Shown piece after piece: positions 26,403 through 35,957 of a stretch of DNA of 46,868 nucleotides. Position 1 is the stretch's first letter. Each line of letters starts with the position of its first letter. The notes beneath the pieces were generated by a model. It was not told the DNA's origin and did no database searches. It saw nothing but the letters and a program-made list of their open reading frames with translations. The DNA is from Muribaculum sp. (GTDB lineage Bacteria; Bacteroidota; Bacteroidia; Bacteroidales; Muribaculaceae), in NCBI GenBank assembly GCA_023664085.1, contig JAMPGE010000012.1, forward strand, positions 1-46,868, in the 5' to 3' direction. Position numbers and translations under genes: made by a program.

Positions 26403-27371
26403 TTATGCCATGGATACCAATATGGCTATATAAGCTATATATACGGCAGTAAGAATCGCACCCTCCCAACGGGTAATTGTCTTTTCTTTAAAAAACCATC
26501 CAAACAGCCAGAAAAGGATACCGCTTCCTACCAATGTCAACAAATCAAAGTTGCCGATTCCACCAAACGGCAACGGCTTTATTACGGAGGCGCATCCCAA
26601 CACTAGGAAAATGTTGAAAATATTGCTTCCGATTACATTTCCTACAGCCATGCCTGCCCTACCCTTAAGTGCTGCTGTTACAGATGCCGCGAGTTCGGGC
26701 AATGAAGTGCCGGCGGCTACAATCGTAAGACCAATGACGGTATCGCTTACACCCATACTTTTTGCGATTCCGGATGCTCCGGCTACGAATCTGTCGCCTC
26801 CGTAAATCAGGCCCGCCAGTCCGAGTGCAACCCATAGTAGGGCTTTCCATATTGGCATATCTTTAATGGGCTTCTCCTCCATCTCAGTGTCGGACGCGGA
26901 AGGAGTCTTTGCCTGCGCGAAGGTATGATGCATGAAAATGAGGAAGAACATCAGCAGAATAATGCCTCCTACCCTGCTTATTATGTTGGAAGTGCCATCG
27001 AGCAAAGTAGCGTTACCCAACGCAAGAAGTACCAGCGATGAAAGAATCACCAATGGAATATCTGCGGTAAGGATGTTTTTCTCCACCTTGAGTGGCAGTA
27101 TCATGGAAGTCACTCCGATAATGGCACATACATTGAAAATGTTACTGCCCACTACGTTGCCTACTGCCAATCCGGCATTTCCTTCAATGGCTGATATAAT
27201 AGAAATGACGAGTTCCGGAGCAGAAGTGCCGAAAGCTACCACCGTAAGACCGACCACGAGATCAGACATTCCCCATTTTTTTGCAAGCGAAGAAGCTCCA
27301 TCGGTGAGCATATTGGCACCGACAAGAATAAGAATTAATCCGATTATTAGAAATAAAATCGACAGAAGCAT
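26403..27371 (-). CDS. Calcium/sodium antiporter (CaCA family)
   Basis: A 322-residue inner-membrane exchanger of the YrbG-like group. It is an internal duplication of two approximately 150-residue halves, each with five predicted helices and an alpha-repeat motif: GTSAPELVIS near residue 48 and GTSLPELAAS in the second half. These glutamates bind the cation. A short charged cytoplasmic loop (EMEEKPIKDMP) joins the halves. It should export Ca2+ in exchange for Na+. It is downstream of rpoD and the 27460 gene on the same strand, with an 88-base gap. Confidence 0.93.
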   Translation of the reverse strand: MLLSILFLIIGLILILVGANMLTDGASSLAKKWGMSDLVVGLTVVAFGTSAPELVISIISAIEGNAGLAVGNVVGSNIFNVCAIIGVTSMILPLKVEKNILTADIPLVILSSLVLLALGNATLLDGTSNIISRVGGIILLMFFLIFMHHTFAQAKTPSASDTEMEEKPIKDMPIWKALLWVALGLAGLIYGGDRFVAGASGIAKSMGVSDTVIGLTIVAAGTSLPELAASVTAALKGRAGMAVGNVIGSNIFNIFLVLGCASVIKPLPFGGIGNFDLLTLVGSGILFWLFGWFFKEKTITRWEGAILTAVYIAYIAILVSMA

Positions 27372-27459
27372 AAGTTGGTGAAATTAAATTTTTATAAATC
27401 TTAAAATCCAACTACTTGAATTGTCGGACTGGTGGCGATTTACAGGGCCACTAAACTGA

Positions 27460-28152
27460 TCAGAAATTTACTCCGAAAGATAATTGCGCCAGATTTATGT
27501 TTTGGGTATCCAGAGCGAATAATTCCCGATGACGTTCTCTAAAATGTCGGAACCCCCAGCTTAATATTATATGGCTTTGTATGCGGGAGGTCATTGCAAG
27601 ATTAATACCTACACCTATAGATGCAGAAATATCACCATAGGTAGGTGAATTCTCTACAGTGTTAAAGCTATATCCGGCTCGAAGATTAAGGAAGAATAAA
27701 GACGGTTTTGTTCGGAATGAAGACCGAAACATAACGTAAAATGGAATAAACATATTCCCATTGCCGAACGAACGGTGTATTCCCACTCCTACTCCCAGGA
27801 ATCTTATCAGAGAAGACTTGTATCCTAAGTTTACGTCAAGGTCAAAAGTAGACATGTCGTGTCCGCCAAGATCTATTGAAGTACCCAGATCTGCACCCCA
27901 AGTGAAGTGGGAATTTGTCAGAACGCGTGAAGGACTGTCGAAAAGACTTTCCCGTACTTTAGCGCCGACACTATCGATGCTTTCTATGACTGTCTTATCT
28001 TGTATGCTATCGGCGATGGATTCGGAAGACGAATACGATGCATTATAGTCAAAAGCCGACGCATCTTTAGTATAGGCAAAGGATGAAATACTTATAAAAA
28101 ACATGCCTATGACTAATAGACACAGATATCTGTATTTTTCAGTCATAGGCAT
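27460..28152 (-). CDS. Putative outer-membrane beta-barrel protein
   Basis: A 230-residue protein with a signal peptide (LCLLVIGMFFISISSFA). From about residue 80 on it shows alternating hydrophobic/polar strands (TWGADLGTSIDL, LGVGVGIHRSF, ISASIGVGINLAM) and ends in a terminal phenylalanine (FGVNF), as outer-membrane barrels often do. I recognise no family. A second ATG at 28146 would give the same signal peptide two residues shorter. It starts 42 bases after rpoD and may share its transcript. Confidence 0.65.
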   Translation of the reverse strand: MPMTEKYRYLCLLVIGMFFISISSFAYTKDASAFDYNASYSSSESIADSIQDKTVIESIDSVGAKVRESLFDSPSRVLTNSHFTWGADLGTSIDLGGHDMSTFDLDVNLGYKSSLIRFLGVGVGIHRSFGNGNMFIPFYVMFRSSFRTKPSLFFLNLRAGYSFNTVENSPTYGDISASIGVGINLAMTSRIQSHIILSWGFRHFRERHRELFALDTQNINLAQLSFGVNF

Positions 28153-28194
28153 AATAAATTTATAATAGTTTGTGATAAGCTAAGACATAGGAAG

Positions 28195-29055
28195 TTACTC
28201 TCCGAGATAACTTTGCAGATGGCGACTTTTACTTCCCTTGAGTCTTCGGATAGCTTTTTCCTTAATCTGACGTACGCGTTCGCGGGTAAGATCAAATTTG
28301 GCACCGATTTCTTCGAGTGTCATTTCCTGACATCCAATTCCAAAAAACATCTTAAGAATTTCCCGCTCTCTATCGTAAAGCTGACGAAGGGCGCGGTCCA
28401 CCTCCTTTGAAAGAGACTCCTGATTGAGCGAACGGTCTGCCATCGGGCTGTCTTCGTTGGGGAGCACGTCGAGTAAAGAATTGTCTTCTCCTTCCACGAA
28501 AGGAGCGTCTACAGAGATTGATCGGCCTGACACTTTTAGAGTGTCGGCTACCTTGTCTACTGGAAGATCCAGACGTTCGGCCAATTCCTCGGGAGAAGGT
28601 CTGCGCTCGTTTTCCTGTTCGAATTTATTGAGTTCTTTGGTTATTTTGTTAAGTGAACCCACTTGGTTAAGAGGCAGACGCACAATACGCGATTGCTCGG
28701 CAAGAGCTTGCAGGATGGACTGACGTATCCACCACACTGCATAGGATATGAATTTGAAGCCACGAGTCTCGTCAAATTTCTGAGCGGCTCTGATCAAACC
28801 AAGATTTCCTTCATTGATTAGGTCAGGAAGACTGAGTCCCTGATTCTGGTATTGCTTGGCTACGGAGACCACAAAACGGAGATTGGCTCTTACAAGTTTG
28901 TCAAGAGCTTTTTGGTCACCGTTTTTGATACGCTGTGCGAGTTCCACCTCTTCACTAACCGAGATCAGCTCTTCTCTTCCGATTTCCTGAAGGTATTTGT
29001 CGAGCGATGCGCTTTCTCGATTTGTGATTGATTTGGTAATTTTAAGTTGTCTCAT
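28195..29055 (-). CDS. rpoD: Primary RNA polymerase sigma factor
   Basis: The housekeeping sigma factor. At 286 residues it is the short Bacteroidetes form, which lacks the long N-terminal 1.1 and non-conserved regions of E. coli RpoD. Region 1.2 ([16 protein letters not shown]), region 2 ([17 protein letters not shown], the core-binding [13 protein letters not shown] and -10 reading [11 protein letters not shown]), region 3 and region 4 with its helix-turn-helix ([17 protein letters not shown]) are all present. This factor reads the TTTG / TAnnTTTG promoters found through the window, including its own at 29079. Confidence 0.97.
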   Translation of the reverse strand: MRQLKITKSITNRESASLDKYLQEIGREELISVSEEVELAQRIKNGDQKALDKLVRANLRFVVSVAKQYQNQGLSLPDLINEGNLGLIRAAQKFDETRGFKFISYAVWWIRQSILQALAEQSRIVRLPLNQVGSLNKITKELNKFEQENERRPSPEELAERLDLPVDKVADTLKVSGRSISVDAPFVEGEDNSLLDVLPNEDSPMADRSLNQESLSKEVDRALRQLYDREREILKMFFGIGCQEMTLEEIGAKFDLTRERVRQIKEKAIRRLKGSKSRHLQSYLGE

Positions 29056-29078
29056 ATTCTGCCGTACAAAATTCTTTG

Positions 29079-29110
29079 CAAAATTAACATTATTTTACGA
29101 TTTTTGCAAA
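29079..29110 (-). promoter_or_regulatory. rpoD promoter
   Basis: Minus strand: -33 TTTG at 29110-29107, 20-base spacer, -7 TAATTTTG at 29086-29079. Exact consensus; short leader of about 20 bases. Confidence 0.8.
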
Positions 29111-29117
29111 CCAATTT

Positions 29118-29321
29118 TTATTTTATTGATCCGCAGGAAGTTGTCTTCTTTGAATAACTCCCCCTATTGTAATTCTTTCTCATATACATACGAAACTCAC
29201 CCGGCGAGTGCAGGCGAGTTCCGTAAGTGTATTGGTTTTCTTTAATCGTTGTATTATTAACGATAATTTGAGAGAATTTGTTCACATTGGTATATGGTTT
29301 AAGTTTTTCTCTCTTAAACAT
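29118..29321 (-). CDS. Possible small basic protein upstream of rpoD
   Basis: A 67-codon ATG frame in the 304-base gap between degP and rpoD. The product would be strongly basic and polar, rich in Lys, Asn, Arg and Tyr (for example YGTRLHSPGEFRMYMRKNY), without a signal peptide. The stop codon lies 8 bases before the rpoD -33 box. Inside the frame is an imperfect hairpin (AACTCGCC / GGTGAGTT on this strand) that could instead be a terminator for degP. I cannot decide between coding and non-coding. Confidence 0.35.
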   Translation of the reverse strand: MFKREKLKPYTNVNKFSQIIVNNTTIKENQYTYGTRLHSPGEFRMYMRKNYNRGSYSKKTTSCGSIK

Positions 29322-29359
29322 ACCTTATATGTGATCTTATGTTCTCCTTCATCAAGGGG

Positions 29360-30823
29360 TTAATCAGCGAGCGACACTGCGAAATATTTCTTCTTGCCAG
29401 TAGCGGTTAGTCCGGTTATAAACAACACCTTGTCGCCGCTATCATCGCGCATTGCATCGTTATAGATTGCTTCCACATCATCACTGCTGTTGACTTTGCG
29501 GCCATTGATGTCGGTGATTACAAATCCTTCGGGCACACCCTGACTTTTAAACAATCCGTTTTTAATGCCTGTCACTTCCACTCCGCCGCTAATGCCAAGA
29601 CTTTCTTTCTTCTCTTTGCTCAATGCCATGAAAGCACAGCCAAGTTTAGAGAAGTCGGCAGCTTTACTGATAGTAGTATTACCCTGATTATTACGGAGTA
29701 CCGCTGATTTTTCCATCTTTTTGTTGTCGCGATAGAAGGTGACGGTGACATTGTCGCCGGGACGGAATTTATTCATCTGTTCAACAAGCTGGGGCAGTGA
29801 GGCCACTGCTACTCCGTTGATGGCTGTTATCACGTCGTCGGATTGCAATCCAAGTTCTTTGGCCGTACTGCGGTCGTTTACGTTTACCACCATCACACCG
29901 GTCTTGGTTGCTGTCACGCTTTTCTCTTTGGCAAGTTTGGAGTCGAGTTCCACTACGGTGCATCCCAATACTGCACGCTGCACGGTGCCGTACTGCTGAA
30001 TATCGGTGATTACTTTCTTTACGATTGTAGTTGGAATTGCGAATGAGAATCCGGTATAGCTGCCGGTGTTTGAATATATTGCCGAATTAATTCCGATGAG
30101 TTCTCCTTTTAGATTTACGAGTGCTCCGCCGGAGTTGCCCGGATTTAATGCGGCATCGGTCTGGATATATGATTCTATGCCCATACTTCCACCCCGGGAA
30201 TTCTGACTGATACTGCGTGCCTTGGCACTGACGATACCGGCGGTGACGGTTGAATTGAATCCAAAGGGGTTGCCCACTGCAAGTACCCATTCCCCTACCT
30301 TTACAGCTTCGCTGTCACCGAAAGTAATGGCATTGAGACCGTTGGCGTTGATTTTAATCAAAGCGAGGTCGGTAGCTTCATCCGTGCCTATTATTCTGGC
30401 GTCGTATGTAGAGTTGTCGTTTAGGAGCACTTCGAGTTTATCGGCTCCGTCCACCACATGATTGTTGGTGACAATATATCCGTCTGAGCTCACAATTACT
30501 CCCGATCCGAGACCGCTTTGCACAGGCTCGTTCTGACGTTCGTTTCGTGGCGACTGATTTCTTTGGGGCGACTGAGGGCTGCCGAAAAAGAAATCGAACA
30601 TACCGAAAGGATCGTATTGCTGGGAGTCGTAGCCACGGCTTTTACGACTGGTGTATGACTTAATGCAGACCACCTCATTCACGGTGTTTTCTGCGGCTTC
30701 TGTAAAGTCTGTCTCAAATGCCGGAGTGCGAGCAACCCTTACAAAGTCTGATTGAGGGTGCTCGGTGCCATTTGCTGCAAAGGCTATGGCAGCTATGGCT
30801 GAAATCAGAAATGTTTTCTTCAT
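29360..30823 (-). CDS. degP: DegP/HtrA-type periplasmic serine protease
   Basis: A periplasmic protease/chaperone that clears misfolded envelope proteins. The 487-residue protein has a signal peptide (residues 1-19), a chymotrypsin-like domain with the triad His122 (NNHVVDG), Asp152 (ATDLALI) and Ser231 (NPGNSGGALV), then two PDZ domains (about 285-375 and 395-485). The Phe/Gln-rich insertion DPFGMFDFFFGSPQSPQ (about residues 71-87) corresponds to the regulatory LA loop of DegP. No clear TAnnTTTG box lies upstream, which leaves room for an alternative envelope-stress sigma factor. Confidence 0.93.
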   Translation of the reverse strand: MKKTFLISAIAAIAFAANGTEHPQSDFVRVARTPAFETDFTEAAENTVNEVVCIKSYTSRKSRGYDSQQYDPFGMFDFFFGSPQSPQRNQSPRNERQNEPVQSGLGSGVIVSSDGYIVTNNHVVDGADKLEVLLNDNSTYDARIIGTDEATDLALIKINANGLNAITFGDSEAVKVGEWVLAVGNPFGFNSTVTAGIVSAKARSISQNSRGGSMGIESYIQTDAALNPGNSGGALVNLKGELIGINSAIYSNTGSYTGFSFAIPTTIVKKVITDIQQYGTVQRAVLGCTVVELDSKLAKEKSVTATKTGVMVVNVNDRSTAKELGLQSDDVITAINGVAVASLPQLVEQMNKFRPGDNVTVTFYRDNKKMEKSAVLRNNQGNTTISKAADFSKLGCAFMALSKEKKESLGISGGVEVTGIKNGLFKSQGVPEGFVITDINGRKVNSSDDVEAIYNDAMRDDSGDKVLFITGLTATGKKKYFAVSLAD

Positions 30824-31022
30824 GTTATAAGTGTAGAGTTTTTGTCTTTTATAAACGGGAGATACGATAGTAATCTCAACTTATGCCGAGAATCGACATT
30901 AATATTCTTTACGTATAGAACGTTTCAAATTCACTGTACGTTCATTTATAAAATGCAAAAAAATACCCATATATTATAAATACAATATTTGGGACACGTA
31001 TATTTAAGAAAATTTAAACCTT

Positions 31023-31550
31023 TTAGCGATTCGTTAACATCGCCGGCACCCGTCCGTACATTTTAAAGTGACGGATGTAATAATTATTGGTCATTTTGCT
31101 TATCACCACTCCTTTTGACGAAGAAGCATGTATGAAGCTCTCTCTGTCAAGCATAATGCCAACGTGTGATACTTTGCCGGTTTTTTGTCCGATTGAGAAA
31201 AATACAAGATCGCCCGTTCTCACTTCCTTTTCTTTTACCGGCACACAATACTCGGCCTGCTTTGCTGAGTTGCGAGGAAGTTTTACGCCGTAGGCCTTGT
31301 CATAGATCTGCATTACAAGTCCCGAACAGTCGGTACCTCTTCCCTTTTCCTGACATGCGTATTTATAAGGAGTGCCTATCCATGATTCCGCCTCACTTAA
31401 GAGGATTTTTTCTTCCTTTGAAAGTTTGGTTTGCTGAATGGAAATCTCAGTCCGCTCCTTTATTGTTTTTTTGTGGGTCGAACATGATGCCAATGCCACA
31501 CCTACGCATAGCATTACAAGCATTCTCGATAATAATTTTTTGAGCGACAC
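31023..31550 (-). CDS. NlpC/P60 (C40) peptidoglycan hydrolase, lipoprotein
   Basis: A 175-residue cell-wall endopeptidase, expected to cut the D-Glu-diaminopimelate bond in stem peptides. It has a lipoprotein signal with the lipobox LASC (Cys23) and the catalytic residues Cys75 (TDCSGLV), His129 (SHVGIML) and His141 (FIHASSS). The start is GTG at 31550: the first ATG (31523) would remove the positively charged residues of the signal peptide, and a stop lies just upstream of the GTG. It lies about 200 bases upstream of degP. Confidence 0.9.
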   Translation of the reverse strand: MSLKKLLSRMLVMLCVGVALASCSTHKKTIKERTEISIQQTKLSKEEKILLSEAESWIGTPYKYACQEKGRGTDCSGLVMQIYDKAYGVKLPRNSAKQAEYCVPVKEKEVRTGDLVFFSIGQKTGKVSHVGIMLDRESFIHASSSKGVVISKMTNNYYIRHFKMYGRVPAMLTNR

Positions 31551-31643
31551 GTGTTAAGTTGGTTAATATGCCGTAATGGTCTTGAGTCTGAATTTTAACA
31601 GACTTTGGACTGACGTTGGTCGACTTCCATTGAAAACCATTTA

Positions 31644-31687
31644 TGAAAGAACGGAATGTTATGTGATTTACAAATCCCGTTCTTTCA
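31644..31687 (-). terminator. Hairpin after trxA
   Basis: A perfect 11-bp inverted repeat TGAAAGAACGG / CCGTTCTTTCA about 40 bases past the trxA stop. No strong U-run follows on the minus strand, so termination is likely but not certain. Confidence 0.55.
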
Positions 31688-31725
31688 TGTAATGAATTTG
31701 AGATTAACTCTTGTCTGGTCGGAGA

Positions 31726-32040
31726 TTAGAGAATTTTGGCAATCTTCTCTTCGAGGTCGGAAAGTTTCACGAGTCCTACGCTTCTTTCTTTGCATTCTCC
31801 ATCTTTGAAGAAGAGTACGGTAGGAATATTGCGAACGCGGAATTCGGAAGCAATCTCGTCGTTTTCATCGATGTTGAGTTTGCCTACTATTGCTTGATCT
31901 GCATACTTTTCACCGAGCTCAACTACTGTGGGGCCGAGTTTGATGCAGGGTCCGCACCATGTTGCCCAAAAGTCGATTACCACAGGTTTTCCGCTTTCGA
32001 TTGCCTCACGGGCAGTCTGATCAGTAAATTCGAGTGCCAT
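31726..32040 (-). CDS. trxA: Thioredoxin
   Basis: A 104-residue cytoplasmic disulfide reductant with the classic active site WATWCGPC (Cys29, Cys32) and the cis-proline region RNIPTVLFF. It has no signal peptide. Its reductase is encoded at 39604. It has its own consensus promoter (32073-32104). Confidence 0.95.
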   Translation of the reverse strand: MALEFTDQTAREAIESGKPVVIDFWATWCGPCIKLGPTVVELGEKYADQAIVGKLNIDENDEIASEFRVRNIPTVLFFKDGECKERSVGLVKLSDLEEKIAKIL

Positions 32041-32072
32041 ATATATTTAATATTTTAAAGTTTTTCTGACTT

Positions 32073-32104
32073 CAAATTTAATTCGTTTTTTCGATTTATA
32101 CAAA
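32073..32104 (-). promoter_or_regulatory. trxA promoter
   Basis: Minus strand: -33 TTTG at 32104-32101, 20-base spacer, -7 TAAATTTG at 32080-32073. Exact consensus. Confidence 0.8.
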
Positions 32105-32187
32105 TTTTCACACTTTATTTATTTTGTAAGGATGCGAGTGTAAAATTCATCATGCTTTATACCAAAAAGTTAATTGAGGCGAAAAAT

Positions 32188-32220
32188 AAAAAAGGCATTT
32201 TCGTAAAAATGCCTTTTTTT
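32188..32220 (-). terminator. Terminator of the M16 peptidase gene
   Basis: Stem AAAAAAGGCATTTT / AAAATGCCTTTTTT with a short loop 19 bases past the stop codon. U-runs follow on both strands, so it can act in both directions. Confidence 0.9.
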
Positions 32221-32238
32221 ATTGTTGAGGTTAGGTTA

Positions 32239-35043
32239 TCAGAATTCAGGAGATCCGTTCATCACCACTTCAATTCTGTTTTTGCCATTGTAAAGGCTCT
32301 TCATGAATTTGTTGAGTCCATTGAGAGTAATGCCTTCAAGAGTCTGACGGTAATCCGTTACGGTATTGAAGCCACGTTCACAGGCAAAGATCTGATTTGT
32401 CCACCAGCCGTTGTTGCGCTCGCGGATGTCGAGTTGCTTGATGGCTGCTTCTTTCACTTTATTGAAGTGATCCTCTTTAGCACCGTTGTTGAGGAGTTCG
32501 AGAAGTTCTTTGTAAGCTCTTTCACGCAGAGACTTCTGTTGCTCAGGATTGGTCTGGAATGTGTAGATCACGCTCCATTGGCCAGTGTTGGGGTTTATGG
32601 CTGATCCACAGGATGCTCCGTATGTGCCACCTTCTTCTTCACGCAGGGTCTCTGTGTAGATGATGTCGAGGATATCGCCGATCAGATCTACGTAGATAGA
32701 GTTCTGAGTATTGTATTTAACGTTGGTGCCGCTGATAAGGTCGTAAACCATTACGGCAGGAGTCTGCATCTTCTGGTTAAACTCATTAGTAACCTGCCCC
32801 TGTACGATCTTCATACTGGTGACGTCTTTCACCTTGGAGGTTTTGCCGGTTGAGGGCAGAGATGCGATATACTGTTCAATAAGTGGCAGCAGAGTGTTTT
32901 CATCCACGTTTCCTACAAAGAGGAAGGTGAAGTTGGCGGCGTTGGATACGGCATTTTGATACATGTTGAACATGTTTTCGTAGTTGGCTTTATCGATTGT
33001 AGCGATTGTGGTAGGCATCTGCATGGGATTGCCACCGGACATGCTCTTCTGGATTTGCTGCTGGAATACGAAGGAAGGATCTTTTTCGTAGTTGGCCATA
33101 ACGGATTTGGCCTGGGAGATTCTTGCCTCGTAAGCCTGAGGATCTTTGCTCATCGATGTGAAAGAAGTGTAGATGAGTTCCATCAAAGTCTGGAAATCCT
33201 TCACTGTAGATTTACCGTTGAACACGTTTGTATAGTTACCGATGGAGAAGCCGAGGGAAACTTTTTTACCTGCGAGATATTTCTGAAGAGTGGATATATC
33301 GAAGGGTCCCATTTTTGAAGTTTCAAATACGTCGCCAATGAGGTCTACGTCAGCGGCCTGGGAAGTGGCGAAGGAACGTTTGCCACCTTCAGAATAACCT
33401 TCGAAAACAATCTCATCGGAGGAGAAATCCGTAGGTTTAACCACTACTTTGGCACCGTTTGAGAGGTAGTAGGTAGTAGTGCCGAGAGCAGAGTTTTTCT
33501 CAGTTTTCACCACGCTTCCTTTAGCCGGGAGATTAGCGATAAGGGGCTCGGTGATAACTTCATCTACATAAGCTTCATATTCAGCATTGAGAGCATTGTT
33601 GAGAATGGATGTGCCTTCTTCTTCGGTCATGAGTTGCACACCTTCGGGAGCGGCAGCGATGATCACCTGATTTGTGGGAGTGAGAAGCTGAGCGCATACT
33701 TCGTTGATGGCGCTTACGGGTATGCTTGTCAATACTGCGTTGGCAAATGAATTTTCCATCTCAATGCCGGGAGCGGGTTCATTGTCGATAAAGTGACGGA
33801 TGAGTTCCTGTGCACGGTCATCGTTGTCGGTTTTATCTTTCTCGTTAAGGCTTTTCTGATATCCGGCGAGTATTTCGTCGCGTGCGCGTACCATTTCCGA
33901 ATCGGAGAATCCGGTCTTGCATGCGCGGGCCACTATAGCGATTGCGTCGGCATATGCGGCCTTGACATCATCCTTGGCGATTACGGTGACGTTGAATGCT
34001 CCTTTGGTTTTGGATACAAGGAAGTCACTGAAACGGACACCGGCAAATGAATATTTGCACTCCGGTTTCTGGGCATATTCGCTCAGACGGTTGTTGATCA
34101 TTGTAGCGATGAGATTTGGTATGAGTACGTCTCCTACATAGGCGGCGTCTGTGTTGCGCATTTCAAACGGAGTTTTGTCGTATTTGAAAGCGAGTTGTAC
34201 CATAGTATACTGCTGCTCGGGATCCTGGAAGGATACGAAGATGGGCTTTTCGTTATCGCTTACCGTAGGATATGTGCGCTCGGCAGCGTTCTCAGGCATC
34301 GGGATGGAGGCAAAGAGTTGTTTAACTTTTGTTTCCATTTCGTCGGCGTCAAAGTCGCCAACAATCACGATACCCTGCTGGTCCGGACGATACCATTTTT
34401 TGTAATAAGCACGCAGAACTTCGGGCTTGAAGTTCATTACAATCTCCATTTTGCCGATAGGCATCTGCTGATACTGGTATTCCTGATAGATTTTGGGAAG
34501 TATGGATTCATACATACGGATCTGGGCGCTGTTGCGGGAACGCCATTCCTCACGAATCACACCGCGTTCGGCGTCGATTTCGTCTTCTTCAAGAAGAATC
34601 GAACCGCTCCAATCGCGAAGCACAAGCAGCACGGAGTCCATCAGCGGACGATCTGAAGTGGGCACATTGTTGATGTTGTAGACAGTCTCATCGAAAGCTG
34701 TGTAGGCATTGATATCTGCGCCGAAGCGGATACCTTTCGACTGCAGATAGTTGAGCATGCTCTTACCGGGATAGGTAGTAGTGCCGTTGAAGGCCATATG
34801 CTCAAGGAAGTGGGCCAGACCGAGTTGCTCGGGGGTTTCAAGAGTAGAACCTACTTTCTGTGCTATATAGAAGTTGGCTCTGTTTTTGGGCTCCTCATTA
34901 TGGAGGATGTAGTAGTGCAGACCGTTGGGAAGCACTCCGGATTTCACCTGAGGTGCCAGAGGAAGCTCCTGAGGCATCTGTGCACTCAGTGCGAATATTC
35001 CTGCTATCAGAAACATCGCAAGGCTAAAAATTTTCCTCATCAT
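32239..35043 (-). CDS. M16-family (pitrilysin-like) zinc peptidase
   Basis: A 934-residue exported metallopeptidase. A signal peptide (IFSLAMFLIAGIFALSAQ) precedes two M16 halves. The first has the inverted zinc motif HFLEH (His78, Glu81, His82); the second half (from about residue 500) lacks it, as in other members where that half only forms the chamber. Such enzymes degrade peptides in the periplasm. It has a consensus promoter more than 230 bases upstream, so a long leader, and a strong terminator. Confidence 0.92.
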   Translation of the reverse strand: MMRKIFSLAMFLIAGIFALSAQMPQELPLAPQVKSGVLPNGLHYYILHNEEPKNRANFYIAQKVGSTLETPEQLGLAHFLEHMAFNGTTTYPGKSMLNYLQSKGIRFGADINAYTAFDETVYNINNVPTSDRPLMDSVLLVLRDWSGSILLEEDEIDAERGVIREEWRSRNSAQIRMYESILPKIYQEYQYQQMPIGKMEIVMNFKPEVLRAYYKKWYRPDQQGIVIVGDFDADEMETKVKQLFASIPMPENAAERTYPTVSDNEKPIFVSFQDPEQQYTMVQLAFKYDKTPFEMRNTDAAYVGDVLIPNLIATMINNRLSEYAQKPECKYSFAGVRFSDFLVSKTKGAFNVTVIAKDDVKAAYADAIAIVARACKTGFSDSEMVRARDEILAGYQKSLNEKDKTDNDDRAQELIRHFIDNEPAPGIEMENSFANAVLTSIPVSAINEVCAQLLTPTNQVIIAAAPEGVQLMTEEEGTSILNNALNAEYEAYVDEVITEPLIANLPAKGSVVKTEKNSALGTTTYYLSNGAKVVVKPTDFSSDEIVFEGYSEGGKRSFATSQAADVDLIGDVFETSKMGPFDISTLQKYLAGKKVSLGFSIGNYTNVFNGKSTVKDFQTLMELIYTSFTSMSKDPQAYEARISQAKSVMANYEKDPSFVFQQQIQKSMSGGNPMQMPTTIATIDKANYENMFNMYQNAVSNAANFTFLFVGNVDENTLLPLIEQYIASLPSTGKTSKVKDVTSMKIVQGQVTNEFNQKMQTPAVMVYDLISGTNVKYNTQNSIYVDLIGDILDIIYTETLREEEGGTYGASCGSAINPNTGQWSVIYTFQTNPEQQKSLRERAYKELLELLNNGAKEDHFNKVKEAAIKQLDIRERNNGWWTNQIFACERGFNTVTDYRQTLEGITLNGLNKFMKSLYNGKNRIEVVMNGSPEF

Positions 35044-35277
35044 AGCGTTAAGTTATTATTTTTAGGTTATTAATAGTTTCGTAGATTTAGATAAATGAGT
35101 TTATGCCGGAAATTTTTTATCGGATATTAAATCTCTTTGTTAATCATTGATTTTGTGCAATCACATTCTTCCGAATCTCTATCTCCATGCAGAAATCTAT
35201 TGATGAAACACGGGTTCTATGATGTTTCGACATGTAACTTCTGCTAAAGTTAAATTTCCAGACATTATTTTACCCCG

Positions 35278-35309
35278 CAAATGTAAAACTAATTTTTGAA
35301 ATCAACAAA
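35278..35309 (-). promoter_or_regulatory. Promoter of the M16 peptidase gene
   Basis: Minus strand: -33 TTTG at 35309-35306, 20-base spacer, -7 TACATTTG at 35285-35278. It implies a leader of about 230 bases (35044 to about 35273), in which I see no known riboswitch or coding frame. The rest of the 35044-35363 gap holds only an AT-rich 9-bp hairpin at 35311-35333. Confidence 0.7.
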
Positions 35310-35363
35310 TAATTTATCGTTTTTCGATAAATTTTTCTCGTTTTACTTAGATTTATATCATTT

Positions 35364-35921
35364 TCAAATAATGCCGTTCATAAGTGCAAACAGACTTAGT
35401 CCGGAGGCGGATTTTATACCAAGTTTGGCGGAAATGTTCTTCCTATGGGTAATAACTGTGTTGGCCGAGATGCAAAGACGGTCGGCTATTTCTTTATTGG
35501 TCAGTCCGGATGCCAATTCGCGAAGCACTTCCTTTTCTCTTTGAGAAAGTTCGGCAGACGGAGCATCATCTTTCTTGCAAACGTTGATTAGAGACGATAT
35601 TCGGGTCTCAATCTCAGTGTCGTCTGTATCAGCGTAGATCGATTGGAATGTATCTGCGGTATCAGGGGCTTTGATATTTGCAGTGTAACGCGATGTTTTA
35701 TTATCGAATACAACCAGACACCTTGATTTGCGCGGCAGGAAGAACTGAAGATTTGAAAGATATGTTGCAGCGTCGAGCATGTAGATATCAAAGTCGGTGG
35801 AAGATGATGCCATTGATGACATATCGGCAAATGTTTCCACACTGATACCCGGGTGTCTCCGCAGAATATCTTTTAAAGCCAACGCATGTAATACATGGAG
35901 GGCAATTATGGCTACGCGCAT
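35364..35921 (-). CDS. LuxR-type regulator with degenerate receiver domain
   Basis: A 185-residue DNA-binding protein. The C-terminal part (about 120-182) is a GerE/LuxR helix-turn-helix (LSQREKEVLRELASGLTNKEIADRL, then SANTVITHRKNISAKL). The N-terminal 110 residues have the length and pattern of a response-regulator receiver, but the acidic pair expected near the N-terminus is absent (MRVAIIALHVLHAL), so phosphorylation is doubtful. It is 36 bases downstream of the DUF542/hemerythrin-like gene, suggesting that the two act together. The targets are unknown. Confidence 0.85.
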   Translation of the reverse strand: MRVAIIALHVLHALALKDILRRHPGISVETFADMSSMASSSTDFDIYMLDAATYLSNLQFFLPRKSRCLVVFDNKTSRYTANIKAPDTADTFQSIYADTDDTEIETRISSLINVCKKDDAPSAELSQREKEVLRELASGLTNKEIADRLCISANTVITHRKNISAKLGIKSASGLSLFALMNGII

Positions 35922-35957
35922 ATACTGGCTTTATATTTTTGCAACAATATCCACGGT

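Noticed and set aside
30824..31022. Promoter of degP
   Set aside because: No TAnnTTTG box is found in this gap; it holds AT-rich sequence and I see nothing else I can support.
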